DNA from: CAYMDS01 sp964576705 | GTDB lineage: Bacteria; Patescibacteriota; Microgenomatia; Levybacterales; UBA12049 | Length of the DNA stretch: 54,362 nt | Assembly (NCBI GenBank): GCA_964576705.1 | Contig: CAZNVI010000003.1 | Coordinates: 1 to 54,362 of the forward strand | Direction of reading: 5' to 3' | Part shown: positions 48,173-54,362 of the stretch, piece by piece | Position numbering within the stretch: the first letter of the stretch is position 1 | Layout of the letters: every line of letters begins with the position of its first letter | Notes under the pieces: model-generated | The model's input: the letters and a program-made list of their open reading frames with translations, nothing else | What the model was told of the DNA's origin: nothing | Databases searched by the model: none | Program-made: the position numbers and the translations under genes

Positions 48173-49384
48173 TTACCAGAGGAATATAAGCACAAATGAG
48201 CCGAGGAGTATTATAGAGCTACCTATTATGGTTATTATCATCACATCTTGAGTAAGACCGGTTGGCGGTAGTTCCTGTATGGGTGTCGGAGTAAGTGTAA
48301 CACCTCCACCCACTGCATGAATGGTAGGCGTGGGCGAATTCACTTTAGCTGTAGGAGTAAGAGTATTCTGCGCTGAAATTGTAGTAGGAGTAGGTACAAC
48401 ATAAGTGTATTGGCACTTACGACTATTGTCACAGCTTGAAACCTGCAGCCATGGCAAGTTACTTGTCAATTCAGAATCATCACCCGGACATAAGCTTCCA
48501 TTGGCGGGGATATTACCTGTACAGCTATATGTATTTCGTTCACAACTGTCTCCATCCCAAGTATAGTTTACGTCGCAATGGTACTGACATTTTACTGCAG
48601 TATCACTATCCGAATGAGTCTTTGCTGTATTAGAAGTAAGCTCTGCGCTTTCTTCAGCATCCCACATTGAAGCATTAAATGGCGTAGTACCTGTGCAGTT
48701 AAAAACATCCGTAACTATAGGTACATCAGTCGGTGAAGGTGTAGCAACAGGGCAACTACCCTCTCCCGTAGATTTGTCGGCCTCTCCGCAAGAATTCATA
48801 GGGGTAACTTCACATGTATAACTTATCCCAGGTTGCGCAGGGAATACAAAGCTAGTAGTCGGATGAACTACTTTAACATCTTTTATTAAATCTCCTGTTT
48901 CGGACTCAATTATCTTTACTTTATATTCAGTAGCATTATCTACAGCATCCCAACTACATTTAGCCTCTGTGACCGCACAGGTTCGAACATTCGCGCTACA
49001 GTCTAAAGCGTTATAAGTTGCTGTCGTGGTCTCTCCAGCGCTATTCTCAAACACTACTATATTCTGATCTACTGAGATTTTTTCAGTATTGATAATGCCA
49101 TTTGAGGTCGTATTTGGATTTATTGATCCCAGATCCGTCATTCCTCCAGACCCTAAATCCCGTGCTGAAATATTTACCACGGAGCTCGAATCATTGGTAA
49201 ACCTTAAGTTAATATGCACTATTCCATTCGCTGAACAAGAAGTTACAGCTGTTTGACCCAATGTATCAGCCCTATTTCGTGGATCCTGCTCTTGTCGTAC
49301 CAAAAAAACAGTTACCGCTATACTTAATATAAATACAATTGCTAGTAATATAATCTGCGACCTTTTTAATAAATTAGCATTCAT
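48173..49384 (-). CDS. LPPTG-type sortase substrate, Cys-rich surface protein
   Basis: 403 aa. An N-terminal helix ends AVTVFLVRQEQDPRNRA. A fibronectin-like segment follows (VRTCAVTEAKCSWDAVDNATEY, residues about 130-210). Then there are repeated Cys modules (FNCTGTTPFNASMW, YSCTGNIPANGSLC with CQYHC, CQYTY). A Thr/Pro linker leads to LPPTGLTQ, then a hydrophobic C-terminal helix of about 25 residues ending FLIFLW without the usual positive tail. This is a sortase sorting signal. The neighbouring convergent gene is a sortase. Confidence 0.85.
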   Translation of the reverse strand: MNANLLKRSQIILLAIVFILSIAVTVFLVRQEQDPRNRADTLGQTAVTSCSANGIVHINLRFTNDSSSVVNISARDLGSGGMTDLGSINPNTTSNGIINTEKISVDQNIVVFENSAGETTTATYNALDCSANVRTCAVTEAKCSWDAVDNATEYKVKIIESETGDLIKDVKVVHPTTSFVFPAQPGISYTCEVTPMNSCGEADKSTGEGSCPVATPSPTDVPIVTDVFNCTGTTPFNASMWDAEESAELTSNTAKTHSDSDTAVKCQYHCDVNYTWDGDSCERNTYSCTGNIPANGSLCPGDDSELTSNLPWLQVSSCDNSRKCQYTYVVPTPTTISAQNTLTPTAKVNSPTPTIHAVGGGVTLTPTPIQELPPTGLTQDVMIITIIGSSIILLGSFVLIFLW

Positions 49385-49389
49385 AATTA

Positions 49390-50004
49390 TTAATCTTTAC
49401 AGAACGGACAATCTATTCTAACGTTCAAACCCCCTTGGGGTATTTTTGGCGCGGCACAGCTGGTTATCGAAGTTGTAATTGTGGGTGGTATGTCAGTTGG
49501 AACCGGTGTATTTGATGGCGGGATGGGTGTATTTGATGGCGGAACCGGCGTGTTAGAGGGTGGAATTGGTGTATTAGTTGGTGGTTTAGGTGTATTAGTT
49601 GGTGGTTTGGGAGTATTCGAAGGAGGGATTGGTGTATTTGATGGCTCATCAACCAAACAATAAGAAGGTGCAACGCCGCAAGCCGTACCGCATGACAAGT
49701 GTTTTTCGCCTTCATATCTTCCCCATATATACCATGCAGTATCATCTTGCCCATGTGGGCCGGTCATATTTTTCCAATCTTCTGCGTGAGCTCTGCATTG
49801 ATTAAGATTGTATGTATCCTGTCCATAACGACACTCCGGCCATCCGCTTGGCGGCACATCAGGAGCACATTGCTCTAAATTATAAGCTTCCTGTCTGGTG
49901 TTCTGGTTTTTACTTACTAAAAAAACTGTAATCGGTATTCCTAAAATAACTAATGCAATTGCGATTAAAATTTTCGGCTTAATATAAAAAGAAGGTAAAT
50001 TCAT
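49390..50004 (-). CDS. Secreted protein with Pro/Asn/Thr heptad repeats
   Basis: 204 aa from the ATG at 50004 (Shine-Dalgarno AGGTGA). An N-terminal helix ending ITVFLVSKNQNTRQEA shares its pattern with the adjacent sortase substrate. A Cys/Trp-rich part follows (CAPDVPPSGWPECRYGQ, CGTACGVAPSYC). Then come seven 7-residue repeats, PPSNTP[IKV] or PPTNTP[KI], and a Cys tail (RIDCPFCKD). It is 5 nt upstream of the LPPTG protein and probably displayed with it. No enzyme motif is visible. Confidence 0.75.
   Translation of the reverse strand: MNLPSFYIKPKILIAIALVILGIPITVFLVSKNQNTRQEAYNLEQCAPDVPPSGWPECRYGQDTYNLNQCRAHAEDWKNMTGPHGQDDTAWYIWGRYEGEKHLSCGTACGVAPSYCLVDEPSNTPIPPSNTPKPPTNTPKPPTNTPIPPSNTPVPPSNTPIPPSNTPVPTDIPPTITTSITSCAAPKIPQGGLNVRIDCPFCKD
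49495..49645 (-). repeat. 21-nt tandem repeats (PPSNTP stalk)
   Basis: About seven copies of a 21-nt unit with third-position variation encode the PPSNTP[IKV] stalk. Length may vary between strains by slippage. Confidence 0.8.
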
Positions 50005-50069
50005 AAAAAAGGTCACCTATATTAATACTATAGTGATATTTATAAAAAAAATGCAAGGGCTAGTGTAAA

Positions 50070-50690
50070 TTACCGTGTTTTTCTCATCGTAGACATAATA
50101 TTATTTAAAATAATATTCATTTCTAATTCTAGCTCCCGCAAATGACTGAGGCCATAATGATTATATAATCTGAATTTAATATGTGGATTCTCTTCAATGA
50201 GAAAGTAATACTCTGCTACAGATTTTTTATCACTTCTATCGGTAATGAGAAGCCTTTTAAATTTTAAACCATTTATAATTATATCTTCTTTACTAAAATC
50301 TTTAGCTTTTAATATATTCTCTAGCTGGATCTTATTAGCTAATTCATCTCCAAATTGCTCAATTATGACACCGGACATACTCTCTTTTTTATCCGATATT
50401 CGTAAAACGTCATAATTTAACTTTCCTTTAGAAGATGAAGGTATAGCCACTTCCCAACCAGGCGGATATTTAAAGGTTAGCTCGAAACGATTATCAGTAT
50501 ACTCTGGCCACTCATCTACCAAAGGATAATTACGAAGCTCTTCGGCAATTTTTTTATCCGCGGCTACAAATACCGGGAGCGTCGGTCTAGACATACGAGT
50601 GTATTCAGAGAAGTAGGTTAAGCCTAACCATAATACTATTGGAACGATTAAAACCCAAAATCCTATTATTGGTATTTTTCTTTGCCTCAT
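50070..50690 (-). CDS. Membrane-anchored exported protein, unknown
   Basis: 206 aa. One N-terminal helix (about 7-27) precedes an external domain starting near residue 60 with YTDNRFELTFKYPPGWEV, a pattern seen in PsbP-like/DUF1795-type lipoproteins. VIIEQFGDEL and KFKRLLITDRSDKKSVAEYY follow. No catalytic residues are recognised. It is 11 nt after prfB and has no Shine-Dalgarno sequence of note. Confidence 0.65.
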   Translation of the reverse strand: MRQRKIPIIGFWVLIVPIVLWLGLTYFSEYTRMSRPTLPVFVAADKKIAEELRNYPLVDEWPEYTDNRFELTFKYPPGWEVAIPSSSKGKLNYDVLRISDKKESMSGVIIEQFGDELANKIQLENILKAKDFSKEDIIINGLKFKRLLITDRSDKKSVAEYYFLIEENPHIKFRLYNHYGLSHLRELELEMNIILNNIMSTMRKTR

Positions 50691-50701
50691 AACTGAAGCT
50701 C

Positions 50702-51709
50702 TTATGACAATTTTCGCAGCTCTTCCTCTATGAACATATCCAGCTCTCCATCAAGTACTTCATCCGGATTTGAAGACTCGACCCCTGTTCTGAGATCTTT
50801 TACCATCTTATACGGATGAAGAACATAAGATCTGATTTGATTACCCCACCCAGGAGTCTTATAACCTCCTTTTAATGCAGCTTCTTGTTTCTTTCTCTCT
50901 TCTTCGCGAAGGATCCATAATTTAGCGCGTAACATCTTCATAGCGTACTCTCTGTTTTGTATTTGATAACGTTGTGTTTGTGCCGTAACCACTATCCCTG
51001 TGGGCTTATGTTTAAGTCGTACAGCTGTAGAAACTTTATTCACATTTTGACCACCATGGCCACCTGAACGGAAAGCTTCAAATTCTATATCATCTTCTTT
51101 TAATTCTATATCTTGATTATTTTCAATTTGAGGCATTACTTCAACTAAAGCAAAGGACGTTTGTCGAAGTTTATCTGCGTTAAAAGGTGATTGACGAACT
51201 AACCGATGGACACCTGCCTCATGCTTCAAATTACCATAGACATAAACGCCATTAATTGACACGGTGATACTTTTTATACCGGTCTCATCTCCCGGAGTTT
51301 CATCAAGTATCTCAAACCCCCATCCTTTTTTTTCAAAAAACCTTGTATACATACGATAAAGCATTTCTGTCCAATCCATAGCTTCGGTCCCGCCCTGACC
51401 GGCATGTATTGCCAAAAGGGCATTATCTTTATCGTGCTTTCCCGAAAAGTATAATAAAAGCTCTAGTTTTTTTAAAAGCGATTCCGCCTCTTTTACCTCC
51501 CCATCCTCAATCCACATTTCCAATAATTCCACTTCTTCTATCTCTTTTTGCAGCTGGGAAAGCTCTTTCATTTTTCCTGACGCATTTTTATGATCAGCCC
51601 AAAAGTCAGTTTTCATGCTCTCAGCTTCAATCTCGCGGATGACTTTCCGCTTATTATCAACATCTATTTTTTCAATAACTTTATTAACTCTAAGTGTTAG
51701 ATCGTCCAT
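50702..51709 (-). CDS. prfB: Peptide chain release factor 2
   Basis: 335 aa: an N-terminal coiled domain (VNKVIEKIDVDNKRK, KTDFWADHKNASGKM), GQGGTEAMDWTEML, codon-recognition domain with RLVRQSPFNADKLRQTSF, and the GGQ loop SGGHGGQNVNK (219-221). Recognition of UGA and UAA is expected. It lacks the first roughly 25 residues of usual RF2 and the in-frame UGA frameshift site; the upstream in-frame TGA has no CTTTGA context. Autoregulation by frameshifting therefore seems lost. A GGGG-type ribosome site lies 13 nt upstream. Confidence 0.96.
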   Translation of the reverse strand: MDDLTLRVNKVIEKIDVDNKRKVIREIEAESMKTDFWADHKNASGKMKELSQLQKEIEEVELLEMWIEDGEVKEAESLLKKLELLLYFSGKHDKDNALLAIHAGQGGTEAMDWTEMLYRMYTRFFEKKGWGFEILDETPGDETGIKSITVSINGVYVYGNLKHEAGVHRLVRQSPFNADKLRQTSFALVEVMPQIENNQDIELKEDDIEFEAFRSGGHGGQNVNKVSTAVRLKHKPTGIVVTAQTQRYQIQNREYAMKMLRAKLWILREEERKKQEAALKGGYKTPGWGNQIRSYVLHPYKMVKDLRTGVESSNPDEVLDGELDMFIEEELRKLS

Positions 51710-51845
51710 AATCGTAGATTTCCCCTTTCAGTTAGATTACTTGATGCAAGAAGTCCTTGATCTTTACATTCTTGATATTTTTATTATCTGATAAAACACC
51801 AAGCTGTCAAAACTTCAAATATTCAAATTCAAAAAATCCTATTTC

Positions 51846-52166
51846 TCACTTAAAAATTTCTTTAACTCCACTTTCAAGCTCATTTTTCGCTCTTTTATAA
51901 TCCTCACTTACTTTTTGTATCTTCATAACTTGAGTAACAATATCCTTTATCTTAATATCTAAGACTTGTTTTTTCGCAGAATCTAAATATTCTTCAAAGT
52001 CTCGTTTTATTTCTTTTTCTAAACTAGTACTGGCACTTTTAACGCTTTTTACAGAATTATCAGCGACTAAAGTCCGAATCGCACCTGCGTATTTTATCAC
52101 TAAAAATAAAACACCTAAGAAAATAATAATAAGTAATATTTTCCCTACAAGCAGAAACCTACTCAT
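51846..52166 (-). CDS. Small membrane protein with coiled-coil tail
   Basis: 106 aa. An N-terminal helix (about 7-25) is followed by an 80-residue charged helix (SASTSLEKEIKRDFEEYLDS, then KVSEDYKRAKNELE). The overall pattern is a membrane-tethered coiled coil. It overlaps the dehydrogenase gene stop by 4 nt, so the two are coupled. No family is recognised. Confidence 0.65.
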   Translation of the reverse strand: MSRFLLVGKILLIIIFLGVLFLVIKYAGAIRTLVADNSVKSVKSASTSLEKEIKRDFEEYLDSAKKQVLDIKIKDIVTQVMKIQKVSEDYKRAKNELESGVKEIFK

Positions 52167-53167
52167 ACTCGAATAGTGTTTATCGGGGTACGGTTTATGA
52201 AATTTTTAATATTTTCAATAGTAATTTGCAAAATAGTATCTAACGCTTCATAACTATTAAACGCGTTATGCGGTGTTATAAAAACTTCTTCTCTTTCTAA
52301 TAATATATGATCCAGTAATTGTGTTTTTAAATCACACTTATCTAAATGTTTTTTCGTCAATAACTCTCTCTCCTCTTTTATTCCGCATTCTTCTTCCAAA
52401 ACATCAAGCCCTACTGCTTTGAAAATCTTTTTTTCCAGTCCATAAAGTATTGCTTCGGTTTGGATAAGACCGCCTCTCGCGGTATTAATCAAAACACTTC
52501 CTTTTTTAAATTTTCCCACATTGCGCTTATTAATTAAATGATGAGTCTCTTTGCTATGTGGTATGTGAAGAGTAACTACATCTGAAATGCTTAATAATTC
52601 ATTTAAATTATGAAAGCTCACCTTTAATTTTTTTGCCAGCTCTTCGCTTGGATGTCTAGTATATGCTATAACTTTCATGCCTATACCATGAGCGATTTTT
52701 ATCACCTCAGATCCGATATGCCCGGTTCCTATAACGCCTATGGTTTTACCATGCAAATCAAACCCGCGAAGGCCGTCAACTTCAAAACTACCCCTACGGG
52801 TTCGCTCTATAGAATCATGTATGTTTCGCGAAATGTTAAATAGTAGCGCAAAAGTATGTTCAGCTACAGTATTCGCTCCGTATGTTGGAATATTGCAGAC
52901 TGTAATTCCCTTACTCCTACAATAATCTATATCAATATGATCATAGCCCATAGACCTCGTTATAATTAACTTTAACTTAGGCATTTTTTCAAGCAGATCT
53001 TTATTCAATGGGGAGTAGATAAAAACGGAAAGAATTTCTGTATCTTTCAAAACCTCTACATTTTTTTCGTCAATGTGCTCACTGTAAAAATCAACTTCGT
53101 GGTTTTCAAGACTATTTTTTAAAACAGGTATCTCCCAATCCTCAATCTCTAAGAAAGTTATCTTCAT
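52163..53167 (-). CDS. D-isomer-specific 2-hydroxyacid dehydrogenase
   Basis: 334 aa. The substrate domain (LIITRSMGYDHIDIDYC) and NAD domain GVIGTGHIGSEVIKIAHGIG carry the catalytic triad: Arg in NTARGGLI, Glu in DVLEEECG and His in ITPHNAFNS. The overall shape and the YxHIDIDYC region resemble fermentative D-lactate dehydrogenase, so NADH re-oxidation by making D-lactate is a reasonable inference for a fermentative Patescibacterium. TAAGAT lies 6 nt before the ATG (leaderless). Confidence 0.93.
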   Translation of the reverse strand: MKITFLEIEDWEIPVLKNSLENHEVDFYSEHIDEKNVEVLKDTEILSVFIYSPLNKDLLEKMPKLKLIITRSMGYDHIDIDYCRSKGITVCNIPTYGANTVAEHTFALLFNISRNIHDSIERTRRGSFEVDGLRGFDLHGKTIGVIGTGHIGSEVIKIAHGIGMKVIAYTRHPSEELAKKLKVSFHNLNELLSISDVVTLHIPHSKETHHLINKRNVGKFKKGSVLINTARGGLIQTEAILYGLEKKIFKAVGLDVLEEECGIKEERELLTKKHLDKCDLKTQLLDHILLEREEVFITPHNAFNSYEALDTILQITIENIKNFINRTPINTIRV

Positions 53168-53179
53168 ATATCTATCTTA
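53168..53179 (-). promoter_or_regulatory. Leaderless promoter
   Basis: On the minus strand, TAAGAT (53179-53174) ends 6 nt before the ATG at 53167. Confidence 0.55.
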
Positions 53180-53211
53180 AATGAAAGCTTAAGCAATTCG
53201 CAATGATATAG

Positions 53212-53814
53212 TCATATAGCTAAACTTTTCCATAAATATCTTGAAGCTATAGATCTATACGGCTTCCATTTATTAACTATCTTTTCCATCTCCTTAATAC
53301 TTGGTTCTTTTTTAAATCCATAAAGTCTTTGTATCGCTCTCCTGAGCCCTAAATCTCCATAAGAAAAAACATCCGGGCGTCCCATGGTAAAAATAAGGAA
53401 CATCTCCGAAGTCCATTTCCCCACACCTTTAATTTTCGTTAATTCTATAATAATCTCTTCATCTGACATAGAAGGTAATTTTTCAAATACCTTATCAGAG
53501 CTTAAGGTATATTCTGCGATATTTTTTACATATGAGACTTTCGACCAAGATAATCCCGCACCCCGCATAATCTTTGGATCCATCTGTAAAACTGCTTCAG
53601 CCGTCAATTCAGAATCTTTAGACAAAGCTTTCAATCTCCCGAAAATAGTATCGGCTGCTTTTACAGATAATTGCTGGGATACTACAGATTCGACAAGCTC
53701 TATAAAATAGTTTTCAGATAATCTAGGCGTGAGATAACCGACCTTTGCGATAACCGAAGCTAAAACCGAATCCTCCTTTAATTTGCTTACTGCTTTTTTT
53801 ATATCGACAAGCAT
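53212..53814 (-). CDS. DNA-3-methyladenine glycosylase II (AlkA-like)
   Basis: A 200-aa helix-hairpin-helix GPD base-excision glycosylase. SENYFIELVESVVSQQLSVKAA begins the fold. The HhH is LTKIKGVGKWTSEMFLIF, and the catalytic Asp is in VFSYGDLGLRRAI. There is no Fe-S cluster motif, which fits AlkA/MAG rather than EndoIII or MutY. It lacks the N-terminal TBP-like domain of E. coli AlkA, a common short form. It removes alkylated purines from DNA. TATATA lies 6 nt before the ATG. Confidence 0.93.
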   Translation of the reverse strand: MLVDIKKAVSKLKEDSVLASVIAKVGYLTPRLSENYFIELVESVVSQQLSVKAADTIFGRLKALSKDSELTAEAVLQMDPKIMRGAGLSWSKVSYVKNIAEYTLSSDKVFEKLPSMSDEEIIIELTKIKGVGKWTSEMFLIFTMGRPDVFSYGDLGLRRAIQRLYGFKKEPSIKEMEKIVNKWKPYRSIASRYLWKSLAI

Positions 53815-53857
53815 ACTATCTATATACTTAGTGCCTTATATCTCAAGTTATTTTTGC

Positions 53858-54362
53858 TCATGGCCTAAAACGCCCGAGGCCTGAAGATGGATGACGTAGC
53901 TTTCGCAAAGCTATAGCTTCAATTTGTCGAATGCGTTCCCTGGTCACTTTAAACATTTCCCCGACCTCTTCTAAAGTCCTAAATTCTCCATCTCTAAATC
54001 CATAACGTAATTCTATAATTTCCCGCTCACGATCGGTCAGGCGAGCAGCATCCAAAACCGCCCTCATATCTCCTCGCTCTATATTATTAATTACTTCTTC
54101 TGCTTCGTCTTGTGAACCTGGTATGAAATCTATTAAGGAGCTATCACCTTCATCATCTCCTTCTCCGGTAGGTTCCTCTAATGAAACCGGCTCTATCCCA
54201 TCTTGAATTGTCGTACGGACGACAATCGGGTTTAAACTGAGATGGGAAGCTATCTCTTCTATGGTAGGATATTCTCCATTTTCTTGTTCTAATTGTCTCG
54301 CAGCTTTTCTTATCGTCCCTAATCTGCCTCCAATATGGACCGGAAGTCGAATTGTGCGCCCT
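53858..54362 (-). CDS. rpoD: Primary sigma factor RpoD, 5' end beyond window
   Basis: About 168 C-terminal residues, open to the window edge. The end of region 2.4/3.0 reads GRTIRLPVHIGGRLGTIRK. Region 3 has NPIVVRTTIQDGIEPVSLEE, followed by an acidic linker (EGDDEGDSS). Region 4 follows: LTDREREIIELRYG and the -35-recognising helix-turn-helix EVGEMFKVTRERIRQIEAIA. It is the housekeeping sigma for TTGACA/TATAAT promoters. The sequence continues past 54362, so an internal ATG at 54067 should not be taken as the start. Confidence 0.97.
   Translation of the reverse strand, partial: GRTIRLPVHIGGRLGTIRKAARQLEQENGEYPTIEEIASHLSLNPIVVRTTIQDGIEPVSLEEPTGEGDDEGDSSLIDFIPGSQDEAEEVINNIERGDMRAVLDAARLTDREREIIELRYGFRDGEFRTLEEVGEMFKVTRERIRQIEAIALRKLRHPSSGLGRFRP

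Noticed and set aside
49481..49663. Gly-rich open frame on the plus strand
   Set aside because: It is the antisense of the PPSNTP repeat stalk; the minus-strand gene has a signal anchor, Cys motifs and a Shine-Dalgarno sequence.
51710..51845. Spacer before prfB as a riboswitch or small gene
   Set aside because: 136 AT-rich bases with no frame, no conserved riboswitch core and no strong structure seen by eye.
1..54362. Alternative genetic code (UGA as Gly), as in some Patescibacteria
   Set aside because: TGA ends several genes cleanly and prfB, the UGA-reading release factor, is present.
1..54362. CRISPR arrays, insertion sequences, integrases or prophage genes
   Set aside because: No direct-repeat array, transposase, integrase or phage structural gene is visible; the tandem repeats seen code for a protein stalk.

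Overview
The window is AT-rich and extremely gene-dense, with about 70 genes; convergent genes often abut or share stop-codon bases. It looks like a chromosome segment of a Candidate Phyla Radiation (Patescibacteria) bacterium, probably Microgenomates-like. This is inferred from gene content, not from a marker phylogeny: Thr/Pro-rich surface proteins, DUF3048, DUF4446, DUF5679 and DUF4112 proteins, a very short TsaB, a split SecD/SecF, and a tail of rpoD. TGA acts as a normal stop and prfB is present, so the standard code is used. Two 100-N scaffold gaps (4041-4140 and 42619-42718) interrupt the sequence; the second artificially joins a tsaE fragment to a NUDIX fragment.

Layout. 1-8,100: tRNA-Glu, a GNAT/C39-peptidase fusion, a 54-aa secreted peptide, a beta-CASP RNase, a NUDIX hydrolase, Patescibacteria-type unknowns, a four-helix-bundle gene needing a -1 frameshift, and an RRM protein. 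8,299-15,600: IMPase-family phosphatase, Lon, and a cell-envelope group (response regulator, sortase, small secreted protein, 27-aa microprotein, D,D-carboxypeptidase, GH18 protein). 15,774-21,800: debranching-type glycosidase, an OmpR-type response regulator with a convergent GAF histidine kinase, a Crp/Fnr regulator, and a stress cluster (YtxH-like, GlsB/YeaQ-like, KGG, DUF4112). 21,864-29,700: nuclease, HflX, SecDF with an HTH-nucleotidyltransferase regulator, DUF3048, DUF4446, DUF5679. 29,920-41,082: a long minus-strand surface-glycan operon with dTDP-sugar, UDP-glucuronate/xylose and GDP-rhamnose steps, glycosyltransferases and a CAP protein. 41,219-43,080: t6A genes tsaB, tsaC, tsaE. 43,099-50,690: lamin-tail protein, ftsE-ftsX-M23 division module, and a second sortase beside an LPPTG-type substrate. 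50,702-54,362: prfB, a D-2-hydroxyacid dehydrogenase, an AlkA-like glycosylase and the end of rpoD.

The most notable signals are regulatory or architectural. (1) An 18-bp sequence, GTAAGGAATNAGAAAGAA, occurs three times, 17/18 identical: once between the debranching gene and the response-regulator gene, and twice in the stress-gene cluster. It has a 10-bp direct-repeat form typical of OmpR-family operators, suggesting a local envelope-stress regulon. (2) Many first genes have a -10 hexamer ending exactly 6 nt before the start codon and no Shine-Dalgarno sequence, which predicts leaderless mRNAs, while operon-internal and stress genes carry strong GGAGGTGA sites. The KGG gene has both, giving two in-frame starts. 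(3) The M23 hydrolase after ftsEX has its domain in circularly permuted order. (4) A four-helix-bundle gene carries a canonical G GGA AAA slippery heptamer exactly where the frame must change. (5) lon has a CIRCE-like element over its promoter.
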